Source: Zygnema cylindricum (taxonomy: Eukaryota > Streptophyta > Zygnematophyceae > Zygnematales > Zygnemataceae). From it: a stretch of DNA of 64,000 bases. The stretch covers positions 32,244 to 96,243 of the forward strand of contig JBBHKE010000909.1 of NCBI GenBank assembly GCA_037447655.1, written 5' to 3'. This document shows, one piece after another, positions 1 to 10,740 of this stretch (its first letter is position 1; every line of letters begins with the position of its first letter). The notes under the pieces were generated by a model. It worked only from the letters and a program-made list of their open reading frames with translations. It was not told the origin of the DNA and searched no databases. The position numbers and the translations under genes were made by a program.

Positions 1-193
1 AGATTTTTGTAAGATTATTTAATTGTTTGAAGTATCTTATTCTAAAAGTAAAGTTAAAGCAGCAAGCAAAAGCAAAAAATAGTATTGCTGAAGTTTTTGT
101 CGTTTTGAGGCTTTTTTTCTCTTTGCACTGTTTTTACTGATTTCAGTTTGACTGCTTGGATTTCAATGATTTTACTTCTTTTTTTCTTTGAGG

Positions 194-372
194 AGGGAGA
201 GGGAGGGAGAGGGAGGGAGAGGTGGAGAGGGAGGGGAGGGAGGGAGAGGGGGAGAGGGAGGGAGAGGGGGAGAGGGAGGGAGAGGGAGGAAGAGAGTGGG
301 AGAGAGAGAGGGAGGAGAGGCGGAGAGGGAGAGGAAAAGGGGAGGGGGAGAAGGTGGGCCAGACTGAGGCCT
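194..372. repeat. GGGAGA-type purine microsatellite
   Basis: Imperfect GGGAGA/GGAGAG repeats make the + strand almost pure purine. Reading frames across it are Arg/Glu/Gly-rich only because of the repeat and do not look like genes. Confidence 0.9.
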
Positions 373-375
373 TGA

Positions 376-2448
376 AAGAGGGGAAAAGGGAGGGAGGAGT
401 ATGGAGATTATGGTTGATAAAGCATATAAATGTTTACTTGTCCTTTTTTGTTGTTTTTCACCTGACAGGCCTCCATCGGATTACTTGAAATCTGTAGGCT
501 TATAATAGTGATGATTCTCCTCTTTTTAAGGTAAATTTAGTTTATATCTCTTTTATTTTTGGGTCAATTTGGCTCTTTTCTATCTATTTTCCTACAATGA
601 TGGTTCTCCTATTTTGTTTTTTCAGGTAATCCATTTTATTTCTTCTAATTCTAATTTGTTAGAGTCAAATTTTGAGTCTTGTTTTCATGATCCGTTTTCA
701 ATCTTTTTAATTTCCATTTCTATCTTGATTTTCCTATAATAATATGATCTTTCTTTTTTCCAGGTAAATCCATTTTATATCTTGTATTTTTATTTTAGAT
801 CAATTATTCTTTCTCCATCCTTTTTTCCTATAATGATTTTGTCCACTCTTTTAATTAACTTCATCATTATAAGGGTTATTACTTATTATTTTAAGGGTTA
901 TCATGTATATCCTATTTTTAGTCTTGTTTTAAGGGTATGTTGTAGGACTTTACATCATTTTTTGATGTATCATACGTATGGTTATACTCAATATTGTACA
1001 ATTTAACCCTTGACTTAAGGGTAAATCTTTCTCATTTTTTTTTTTTTTTTTTTTTTTTCTGGTTTAGGATCTATTTTGTCCTCATTTCTATCTTTTTTTT
1101 TATGGGAAATTGAGTAATTTTTGTCTTCGTCCGACTTTGAATATTTTGTTTTTGATTTTTTTTGATTATTAATTTTACTACTTTTTTCTTATGTTTTTTT
1201 TTAATATTTTTTTCCAAAATTTTATTTCAATTTTTGTTTTTCATCTTTTCTTCTCGACTGACAACTTTGAAGTACATCAGATGTGTGAGATTTTTTTTTT
1301 TTTTTTGGTTTTTTTCTGAAACATGCTAGTAATCTGATCGGATCCGTCAACTTTACCCTGTTTTTGTTTTTATCTGCAGTTATTTTGTTTTTTTGTCTAT
1401 TTTTGTTTTTTTCTGCTTTTTTATCTGTTTTTTCCTCTTTTTTTGTCTTTATTTGCTTTTGTCTTTTTCCATTTTTGTCTTTTATTTTTTTGTTTTTTAG
1501 TTTTCTCATGGATATAAACCTCTTATTTGATTCCTAGTTTATTAGTTTTTTTTAAGTGAATTGCCCCAAGTTCGTAATCTATAATCACGGATGCCAATTA
1601 GTAGTTTCGGTATGTTTTCAAATCCGTACAAATCCTACACTTGTGACAATTAGTTTTAATATCACAAGTCATTTTTCATCGCCATTAGAGTCAGTTACCA
1701 TAACCTGAGCCCATGTGCTTTTACTTGAAAGCACAAGTCAGTGTTGTTAAGACTATTTAGTTAAGTGCCCAGAATAAGCCACGTGGCAAAACATAATTTA
1801 GTGTAGTCAATACCAAATCCTGATTACCGCTAGTAATCCACTAGCTCGAATAGCGGTGGAAGGTGTAGCTAATATGTATCACTTTTCTATGTGGTGTTGT
1901 CCTTCTGCGTAGGTGTTGGACTAGAGAGATTCACATTCCTTCTCCCTCTCTCTCCCTCGTCCTCTCCCTCTCTCCCCTCTCTCCCCTTCTCCCTCTACAC
2001 ACGCAAACACAATATATACATACATATATATTGTATGTATATACATACATACATTCATAGGATGATAGGAATGAGTCGCAGTATTTGATCTGGTCTTGTT
2101 TTATCAGTTCCTTAGGTTGTTGACTTTTGCTTCTTCTATTTCCCTCTGTTTCAGCGAAGATAAGTGGATTTGCGGTTCTTGGGAACACATATAGAAGTTT
2201 GTTCAACACATATGCATAGTTTTCAGGAAAGATATTTTCAAATGTGGACTTGATGTCTTTTTTCTTCTATCCAGAAGTCTTGTTCCAAATCGTCGTAGAT
2301 TTTACCATTGGATAGAAGTCAAATCTTGGTTTGTGTTTTTTTTGTGATCCATCGGTTTCTTCCGCTTATTTTGTCTTCTTCTTTTTCTCCTTGTTCTCCT
2401 TCTTCGTCTTCATCTTAGTGATCTTTGCTTTTACTGTATTTTTTGCAG
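376..2448 (+). other. Non-coding region upstream of the first visible cathepsin B exon
   Basis: This stretch is T-rich and probably intron or 5' flank of cathepsin B. Three degenerate copies of a block pairing a pyrimidine tract and AG with GTAA occur near 510-535, 597-630 and 741-770. A CT tract lies at about 1939-1998. An ATACATAC/GTATGTAT inverted repeat lies at about 2012-2056. I looked for an exon encoding a signal peptide that would join in phase 0 to the exon at 2449 and did not find a convincing one; it may lie before base 1. Confidence 0.5.
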
Positions 2449-5400
2449 GAGTCAATTGTGGATCATATTAATAGCCTCAATGCAGGATGGACAGCTGGTT
2501 TTAATGAGAGGGTCCACAATTTGAACGTAAGTTTTGTTTCTGGCTCTTTTTCTAAAGTAATGTCATTTTTTGGTACTCTTTTGTATGAAAAAGGATCTCA
2601 ATTGTCAGTACTTTTGGATCGTAGGGAATGCTGTGTGAATTTGATCAGAACTAAACCTCAGATCTCATTCTCTCTTTGAAATTACTATGTGAATCGTTAT
2701 ATTTTGTGACCCTCCCCCCTTCCCTCCCTCCCTCCCTCCTCCTCACTCTCTCTCTCTCTAGCTTATTATCTCAAGCTAAAAGTCCGTTTCCCTGTCAACA
2801 ATCCTTTATCGCAGCAAGCTAACATTTTACTTTCCACACTAATTAAAAATTATGAACTCCTAATCACCCTAAATACCGCTAAGAAACTCTAAAGAGCTGT
2901 GATTCGTAACTTTTTAATCCAGGCTTTTATTGACGCTTGGATGTGGTTGATTCTGAGCAGAAGAAGGCTTACAAAGGTCTTCTCGGGACGTTCCTTACTC
3001 CTCCACCCAATGTTTTACCGTGGGTCAAGGTTCACAAGCATCCTAAGTATCCAAACCTTCCCGCAAGTTTTGATGCTCGTGAACGATGGTCCCATTGCCC
3101 AACAATCTCTGAGATTCGAGGTAAGTTGTAGGTTCTGAATGCACTACACCGTGAATGGTTATTTAGTCTGAGGTTATATTAGTGTTGGTACATTGCCCAA
3201 CAATCTCCAAGATTCGGGTAAGTTTTAGGCTCGGACGGCACTACACCGCGAATGGTTAAAAGACTAGGAATTTTTTTAGTCTGAGGTTTACATTAGTGTT
3301 GATATTTTTGGTTCAGGTCGAATGACGTGGCAGATTTTGAAAAGTTTGAACCATTAGGGTTATGAAAAGAACAGTTATTGTTGTTTCTATTATTTTATGT
3401 TTGAGGGGTGAAATTTAGGGGCACCGATATAATGTCTCATAATGCTAATAACAATACACTGTGCAGACCGCTATTAGGGGTTAACCACTCTAAATTGAGG
3501 AGTGTTTTTTTGACCCCGTTGTCATAAATTTGTTTTGTTAACTATGTTTAGTTTAAGCTTGATAATCATCTAGGAGGTAAAACATAATTTAGTGGAGTTA
3601 ATTCTACTAATGTCATCCTCGGATATTTCACTGACTCTTTCTGGTGTGAAATATCATTCATTTTGCCTGTTATTATTATCTGAAGTCTGATAAGGTGGTA
3701 AGATAAGGTCGCCAGGATTATAGGTTTTTAGGATTTTTTCATCTGTAACATTGGAAATATTTGTAATTGAAGAATTTATGATATCAAGATTGTTAATGCT
3801 TTTGGCCCCAAATATTTGTTTGACTAATGGAACCATTGGTGTTTTCATAACCGGAATCATCTGTTGTTTGTTCATTGGTTTTTTATGGGTTTTAGGATTT
3901 TTTAAGGTTTCCTGTTAGGCATGTTTGGCAATTAAGTCTTGATTCCAGAAATGAAAGCTGTGTAATTTTGGAACTTTTTTCGTATGATAAATACAGTTTC
4001 TTCTGAGAGATTGCCTCATTGAGGTCATTCACTAAATGAAATGAAACTAATAATTTTACGTATGTTTTTTCGTCGCTTTTTATGTGGCGCCTTTTTTACG
4101 ACTTACCTGGAATGAATTAACGGCAGATCAGGTATACAAATTTATGCATTTTCTTTCTTTTATTTGATCTGATAGTCTCGCTTCCATTTCTGTTAAAGTA
4201 TGGAAATGTTTCATTTCAATGTCATCTATAGATAATCCATGTTCTATAGACGTTGTGAACAATTGCGACAATTGTGACAGTTTTGGCAATTTCGAACCCT
4301 TTTTTGGTCCTCTAATTGGCATTAATTTTTTCTGAATTGGTTTTGGTTTTTTAGCAGTCGCTTATGTTTTTTGGCGTATGTTTTTGAATGAAACTGCAGG
4401 GACACTGTGGCTCTTGTTGGGCTTTTGGGGCCGTGGAGGCTCTGACCGACCGTTTCTGTGTCCATGGTAACGAGGTGTGAAACCTAAACCACCCATTGCT
4501 ATTAGAGTTAGTCACTTTTTAGTTCTTTTGCGTGTTTTTTTGACCCAAAATCATAAATTTGTGTTCATATCACTATTGGTTAAGCATAATTTTTTGTGGC
4601 TAATTCTAACAATGTGTTAACGCTTATAATCCACTAACTCTTTTTGTAAGTTCAAGAAAAACAGGACTACTAAGTGACTATCCTGAAGAATATTCTTCAT
4701 GTTATCATCCTAGTTAAGGACAAACATGGAAAAAAGAGGTGATGGTCAAATAAGAAAACTCAATGATAGAAGATTGAGGAAAATGAATGAAATTCAACAA
4801 CTAGAGGATTATGGAGCCCCAGCAAGAATAGGCCTCTCTGGACTGCATATAACCATTACACTGATATTTTATACTGATCGTATTATATAATAGAGTGACC
4901 ACTTAGCTTTTGTATAGGCAAGTCCCCAACATCTTACCTAACGCACACTCATATGTAGCAAAACAGGGTTTATCTTTTTCTAATCATAATTAGCCTTGTT
5001 GTACTCTTCCTCCAAAGGTAACTTCGGTCTTCTTATGTACCGATAGGCCAAGCTTGCAATTCGATATCACTGCACGGTTGTGTTTTAATTATTCACATTG
5101 GTTACAGCTGAAACATTAAGCTGAAACATTAAGCTGAAACAAATGAAATAATTTGTTAACTCAGAAATGTTTTTGCAGTCTTTCGTGGTCTTCAACTGAA
5201 ACATTGGATAAGTTAAGTCGAAACAAATGTAACAAATGTAAATTTCTGTCTTTGCAGTCTGTCTCCCTCTCTACCAATGATCTTCTGTCATGCTGCGGGT
5301 TCCTTTGTGGAGATGGTTGTAACGGAGGGTGGCCCTATAAGGCATGGCGATACTTTGTGAGGAAAGGTGTCGTGACAACCAACGTGAGATTCTTTCACCT

Positions 5401-8003
5401 CTTTCACCTCCCATCACTACATATTAAAACAGACACTGGACAACGCTTTATGACTTGTCGTCTTTTTTTTCCATGTTTTTCTAACTAACTTAAAATTTTT
5501 CCCCCCTTGTTTGTATGTTTGTTTGTTTAATGTTAGTCAACTAATGTTAATGTCGGCTGTACTTTGGCAGTGAAGGTTGTGGTCTTTGTTTTTATTTTTT
5601 TTTAATTTAACCTTCTTTTGGCTGTGTTTGTTTTTTTTTTTTTATTTCGCGTTCAGTGTCAGCTGTACTTTGATAGTAAAGGTTGTGGACGTTGTTTTTT
5701 TATGCTTTTTTAACTAACTTTTTTTTGTGTTTGTGTGTTTGTTGATTCTGTTTTTAGTGTCAGCCGTACTTTGACAGTGAAGGTTGTAGTTATCATTTTA
5801 TTCATGTTTTTTGAACTAACTTTCTTTTTACCGTGTGTGTTTGTTTGTTTATTCTGTTTTCAGTGCCAGCCATACTTCGACAGTGAAGGTTGTGGTCACC
5901 CTGGGTGCTCCCCGGTCTACCCGACACCAAAATGTTTCAAGGGTTGTGTGGATGATGAAGTATGGGGGACCTCCAAACACTATGCTCAGGATGCTTATGT
6001 GGTTGGACCCAATCAGGAGGAAATTAAGGCTGAGTTGTTTCTGAACGGACCTGTCGAGGTTGACTTCACCGTGTATGAGGTATGTGCAACGATTTTTGGT
6101 TTTTCTTCTTGGTTTTGGTTTTGGTTTTGGGTTTGGGTTTGGGTTTTGCTTTTGCTTTTGGTTTTTTTTTTGTTTCGGTTTTTTGCTTTTTGCTTTTTGG
6201 AATTCCTATGTGATACTACACCATGAATAGTTATTAGCGTTAATAACAACTAATTTGGTGCTTCTTTTTTTGTATCTTAGCGTTTATTTGTTATGCAGCC
6301 CTCAGACTTAAATTAGCATCAATCACAAAAAAATAAACCCCAGGCTCAATATCACTTACCGTTAATAACAATTCAGTGTACGAAACACAAATCTGAGTCA
6401 TTTTGGAATTAAACTAAAGACAAATGTGGATTCTCATGGAATACACTTAACACGCATCTGAATTATTTTTGTGCTTTTCTTTTTTTTCTTAGGACTTCAC
6501 ATACTATAAGAGTGGAGTCTACCGCCATGTCTATGGGGATGTTGACGGTGGTCACGCAGTGAAGCTCGTCGGTTGGGGTACAACTGATGATGGTATTGAT
6601 TATTGGGTGAGTTTAATGCTTTGATCCCCTTTAATTTGTATGGATAAGTTTTTTACTTCTGAAACTGATGATGGTATTGATTATTGGTTAAGTCAAATGT
6701 TTCCATCCCCTTTTGATATACGGTTAAAGTATCTACTTCCACAAACGATGGTAATATGACTCTATTGGTTATGTTACATGCTTCGATTCCCTTAAGTTCT
6801 ATGGGTAACATATCTGCTTCTTATGTAGAATGCTGAAGTGTTATGTGAATATGTTGGTTATTGAGCATAAGGAAGAAATTTTGGGAAAGACCACATATCA
6901 ACTCTTGGATTTCAGTTGTCTATGTGTCCATTTACTCACCTCAAATTTTCTCTCGGCCTCCAATTTTGTTTATAAACCGGAGTTAAAAATTGCACTAGTT
7001 ATTTTCAGGCTGAATGTGAGAAAGGACCTAAGGTATTTGTCAATGTAGACTGTAAGGCCCCTTTCCCTAATTTGTTTCTGTTTTTATACTGTGTCCATTG
7101 AATGTTTTTTTGTTTTATTGGGAGGGATGTGCAGACCATTGCCAATTCATGGAACAAGAGTTGGGGTGAGGTAAGTATCAGGTTTTGAGTTGGGTTTTTT
7201 GTATATTCCTTTTTTACGTCATTTGTTTTATGGTCTCCTTTATGGGCGAAAGTTTTCCTGTCGTTTATGTTTATATAGAGAACCAAATCCATTTAGGAGA
7301 AGTCTCTGCTTTAAACATTGTTGCTTTCTTTTGAAAGTTCCTTTGTTCTTCTACTTTCTTCATGCAGTTTTTTTCTCTTTCTTTTAGTCTTTCTCTTTGA
7401 ATCTTTCATTTGAGTCCAGCAAGAATAACTATTCATATTTGCATTGGTTCTAGTTTTTTGGGAGATAGAGATGATGACTTGCTTGGTCAATGTCGGTTTT
7501 GGTTGGTTTTAGTGTTTCAATTTTGGTACTAGATTACTTTATTCATCTTTGAGTTTGTAAAGAAAGTTTTGGGAGAATGATTTTGCCATTCCTAATGTCC
7601 CCTCTTTTAGAAGAACCTTAGTTTTTTGCATTATTCTGACTTCTTTTCCTAATTCTGAAAATAATCTTCTTTGCGATATTCTGAAAACAAACCAAACAAA
7701 TCCAAACCTAAATCAAACCAGACCAAAAACTTCCAAACCTAAACCAAACCACACCTAAACCAAAAATTTAAACCAGCCCAACAAACCTAAACCAACCCAA
7801 AAAAAACCTAACTAAACCAAACCAAACCAAAAAAATCTAACCAAAACTTTTTTTTTTTTTCCCAGGATGGTTTCTTTAGAATCCTCCGCGGCGTGAATGA
7901 ATGTGGCATTGAGGCCGATGTTGTGGCCGGACTTCCTGCCATTCGAAAGCATCGTGATGTGGAGAATCGTGATGTCGAGAAAAGTGATGTTGAGGTTGCA
8001 TAA
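2449..8003 (+). CDS. Cathepsin B-like cysteine protease, 9 exons, 5' end missing
   Basis: Papain-family (C1A) protease expected in the vacuole or apoplast after secretory entry. Exons inferred from GT-AG borders are 2449-2526, 2961-3120, 4127-4131, 4400-4474, 5258-5383, 5864-6079, 6493-6606, 7135-7170 and 7866-8003. They total 948 nt (315 residues plus TAA) with every phase agreeing. Propeptide residues come first; the mature domain begins near LPASFDAR. The catalytic Cys lies in GHCGSCWAF (exon at 4400), His in [11 protein letters not shown] (exon at 6493) and Asn in [10 protein letters not shown] (exon at 7135). The occluding-loop region HPGC that marks cathepsin B is in the exon at 5864. 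Plant-type spacing such as NDLLSCCGF is clear. The signal-peptide exon is missing. No coding lesion was seen, so the gene may be functional. The last residues (RDVEKSDVE type) come from a minisatellite that continues past the stop. Confidence 0.93.
3093..3230 (+). repeat. 98-bp tandem duplication of the exon-2961 donor junction
   Basis: The last 28 bases of the exon plus its donor (start 3093, GTAAGT at 3121) recur 98 bp later (start 3191, GTAAGT at 3218) with a few changes. The copy makes a decoy 5' splice site in the intron. The duplicated unit also carries an end-like sequence ACTACACCGTGAATGG of the local miniature element family. Confidence 0.85.
4127..4131 (+). CDS. Five-nucleotide microexon (ATCAG) of cathepsin B
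   Basis: The exon ending at 3120 stops one base into a codon (G). The exon at 4400 starts on a codon boundary with GGA CAC TGT. The family invariably has Asp-Gln before Gly-His/Asn-Cys. Bases 4127-4131 are ATCAG, preceded by AG (4125-4126) and followed by GTATAC. Joining them gives GAT CAG, exactly Asp-Gln, and restores frame. I saw no other AG-ATCAR-GT candidate in this intron. Without this exon, direct joining of the neighbours would lose the frame just before the catalytic Cys. Confidence 0.85.
5105..5260 (+). repeat. Duplicated acceptor region before the exon at 5258
   Basis: GCTGAAACATTAA repeats are followed by a second TTTTGCAGTCT at 5171-5181. This lies 79 bp before the true TTTGCAGTCT acceptor whose AG is at 5256-5257. 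The CTGAAACATT and GAAACAAATG words also recur between them, so the acceptor and its upstream region are duplicated. Confidence 0.7.
5545..5900 (+). repeat. Four-fold tandem copies of an acceptor and exon start
   Basis: The beginning of the exon at 5864 (reading [11 protein letters not shown]) is preceded by three degenerate copies starting at 5551, 5657 and 5758, with spacings of 106, 101 and 106 bp. The copies read [22 protein letters not shown] and [11 protein letters not shown], and the second and third keep an AG just before. They are pseudo-exons in the intron. Confidence 0.9.
6217..6380. mobile_element. Miniature inverted-repeat element in a cathepsin B intron
   Basis: The left end TACACCATGAATAGTTATTA and the right end, read in reverse as TACACTGAATTGTTATTAAC, form imperfect terminal inverted repeats about 164 bp apart. 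The same terminal motif recurs at 11512-11857 and 62586-62785. It carries no coding capacity. The superfamily is not certain. Confidence 0.5.
6582..6850 (+). repeat. Tandem copies (about 80 bp) of the donor end of the exon at 6493
   Basis: The exon end AACTGATGATGGTATTGATT recurs at 6663, 81 bp downstream, followed by TGGTTAAGT in place of TGGGTGAGT. A weaker third copy begins near 6743, and a possible fourth near 6828. The downstream intron text (CCCCTTT, TCTACTTC) repeats with the same period. Confidence 0.85.
7681..7855 (+). repeat. A/C-only degenerate CCTAAACC-like tract before the last exon
   Basis: About 170 bases contain mostly A and C in words such as AACCTAAACC and AACCAAACC, followed by a T-run and CCCAG at the acceptor. 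It resembles degenerate plant telomere repeat (CCCTAAA) but without regular 7-bp phase. Confidence 0.6.
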
Positions 8004-8290
8004 GGAAAAGTACTTTGTGTATCATCCATGTACCGTTAGCCTTTTTTGTCGAGGTTGGCATTTGTCGTTGAGGACTTCCCACTGTTTGAAAAGTGAATGT
8101 AGAAAAGTGGTGTAAAAAAGTGCTGTGGAAAAGTTATGTAGAAAAGTTATGTAGAAAAGGGATGTGAAGAAAAGAGATGTGGAGAAAAGTGATGTTGAGG
8201 AATGTGATGAGGTGAAAAGAGACGAGGAAAGTGATGTGGAGAAAAGTGATGTGAAGAGAAGGAGATGCGGAGGAAAGTGATGTGATGACT
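7950..8290 (+). repeat. Degenerate GATGTGGAGAAAAGT minisatellite across the stop codon
   Basis: Units of about 12-15 bp run from the last codons of cathepsin B, stop near 8003, and resume densely at 8090-8290 in the 3' region. The C-terminal residues [17 protein letters not shown] are encoded by such units. Confidence 0.8.
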
Positions 8291-8442
8291 TTTTATGGTA
8301 AACCCATCATCAGTCTTTCCGGTTGACATTTGGCGTTGACTTATCATCAAAGGATTCTCTGATAATATTGTCTCGGGTTATAATGCAGGGTATACCTACC
8401 TCGGTTTACAGCAGGAGCTTTTAAAGTTTTATGGGTTTAGTG

Positions 8443-8550
8443 AAGGTGAGGGAAGAAGGGAAGGTGAGGGAAGAAGGGAAGGTGAGGGAAGAAGGGAAGG
8501 TGAGGGAAGAAGGGAAGGTGAGGGAAGAAGGGAAGGTGAGGGGAAAAGGT
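8443..8550 (+). repeat. 18-bp minisatellite, six copies
   Basis: The unit AAGGTGAGGGAAGAAGGG is repeated at 8443, 8461, 8479, 8497 and 8515. A sixth, variant unit lies at 8533. Confidence 0.95.
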
Positions 8551-10262
8551 TTGATATACACTATACAAGACTTGGGAGAGATTGGGAGGTGAGGAAAGTC
8601 AGTTAACCACTATTCAATGATTGCGAGAGGAGAGGGAAGGAGGGGGATGTTGGCTTTGGAATGGAATTTAAGATTGCGGTTGTTGTAAATAGGCTGGTGG
8701 TAGGGTTTTGGATTTTGTTTTCTTATTGTCAGCCTTGATTTGACTTTTACCCTTTTATTTTGTTTTTCATGGATTTAAGTTCTTTCGTAATTTAGAAGTC
8801 ATTATAAGGAGGATGGAATGTGTGATGGAGTTTGTGGTCCACACTATTTTATGTATTTATGCTAGGATGTTGCCAGATAGGGTTGGATAAGTGGTCACAT
8901 GAATTCAAAATAGTTTTTGCCAGGATTTTGTTTGTGTTGTATTGTTTTTTGTTTTTTGATTTTTGTTTTTGTTTTTGTTTGTTTGAAAATGCAAGATATT
9001 ATTGCGGTCGAGTAGAAGCAAACAAGCAAACAAGCAAACATAGAAGCAAGTAATACTTTGTTGTTTATGTATGAAATAAAAGCCAAAACATGAAATATAA
9101 GCAAATATTTAATGTGGTATTTCCTCACAGAAACTAAAACAATATGATGTCTGTTGCTTAAAATAATGTTGAAGCATAATTGAAGCTGGTGTGAGGATGT
9201 TATGTTGAAAATTCCATTTTAGGGGTACTAAATGTTTATAGTTGAAGTATACACACTAATGTAGAACGTTCACTTTTTATTCAAATTAGGGTGAATGAGA
9301 TTAAATGTTACCTCCCTCATACCACTTCTTTACAAAGTTGGGAACTTGCTACACTTTTTGTTTCTAGTCCCATGCACTTGAATTCTCAGTCTACTTAAAT
9401 TTTTCTATTTATGTTTCCAGTTGAAAGTAAAAGTTGAACATTACAGTGGATAATTGGATTATAAGAACCTGGCCTGTATCAAGTACATAAACTGTATTGC
9501 AGGAGAATATTTGCTAATTTGGATGGTTATTTTAACATTATGTGCATTGACCTCTGTAGTGCAAACTTATGTACCTTCAATTTTTTTGTTAAGTATGTGT
9601 TCGTTATTCACTATTTGTGGTTTGGGATTTTCTTTTAAAGTTGCCATCGCTGGCAATTATCCGTCGCAATGAAATGAATGGGAAATGATGATGGCGTATG
9701 TTCATAAATAGTGTGGATCACGGAGCGCTACGACTATGTACGTGGTATTGTTATAGAGGAAACATAATAATGTTTTTCTCACGAAATTCGTTTTAAACCA
9801 AAAAACACAATTAATTCACCCTCAAAACAGAAGTTTTCCTTGTTTTCCTTGGTGTTTTCTTTTTGTTTTTGTTGTGCTGTTATTTTATTCCCCTGCTGGT
9901 AGTTTTTCAGTTTCGGCCATGCCACTCCTTTCGTACCCCCGGACTCGGATGGTTTACCATCGTGCTTTTTAATTTATCCTGCGTTGCAAAACAGAAGTAG
10001 TCACCGATACAGAACAAAGCCGTAAGACATATTAGAGTTCTTGTGCTTTTCTTTCTATCCTAAAAAGAAAAACAAATCTACTGCCATCTCTACATGATAT
10101 TTTGAACAAAAAATGAACCGTCAACAAACCCTTTGTAACAAAAAGGAAGAAATCAGATTTGAATGTTAACAATGTCAGTTGTCATGTTTTTGCACTCACA
10201 CTAAATAGTGTTGTTGCTACCTATTATTTGTTCGTAATGCTACTCCGTTTTACTACTTAGTC
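8551..10262. other. Intergenic stretch without a recognised gene
   Basis: No ORF with recognisable similarity was seen. Short T-rich and GTTTTT runs occur at 8940-8985. This could include the 3' UTR of cathepsin B and spacer. Confidence 0.5.
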
Positions 10263-10728
10263 TAGAGGTCGCAAAAGTCAAAACTTTAGATAACCGAAAC
10301 CGATCGTTTTTTTTTTTCAAAATCTGAGTACCCAACGCCCGACCGGGTTATGTCACGCTCCAAAATTGTTACATGTTATCCGAAACGCGATTACGAAAAC
10401 AAAAGTCAACCGAAACTCGATTTCTCGCGACTACCCGTACCCGCCCGTACCCGAATAAGTACAAAATTAATGGTACATTTCCCTTATACCTTCCTTGATA
10501 CCAAGAGTACAAAGTACAATATTGTTGGATAGTATGTACAGTACAAAACTTTCATTTTTTTTCGTTTTTGCTTACCCGACCGTAACCAATTTTTTTTTTT
10601 TTTCTGTGAATCAACCGCCCGAATCCGCCTGCCCCCCCGAAATTTTGGCACCCGAATCCGTTCCGGATCCGGCGCGGGCGGTCAGTTAACGGTCGGTTAC
10701 GGTTTCGGTTAACTGTTTGCGACCTCTG
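10263..10728. mobile_element. Non-autonomous inverted-repeat element, copy A
   Basis: It starts TAGAGGTCGCAAA and ends TTTGCGACCTCTG, near-perfect terminal inverted repeats. The flanking 8-mers ACTTAGTC and ATTCAGTC match at 6 of 8, which would fit a hAT-like 8-bp duplication. A related copy lies at 15527-16067 with the same interior words (CCCGACC, AATGGTACAT, ACCAAGAGTACAAAGTACAA). There is no coding capacity. Confidence 0.65.
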
Positions 10729-10740
10729 ATTCAGTCTAGT

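Noticed and set aside
148-488. Arg/Glu/Gly-rich frames
   Set aside because: They are translations of the GGGAGA microsatellite.
1222-1509. Lys-rich - strand frame
   Set aside because: Produced by a T-rich + strand; no motif.
2899-3138. Alternative exon start at 2923 after an earlier AG
   Set aside because: It meets a TGA in the needed frame; the AG at 2959-2960 gives exact family spacing.
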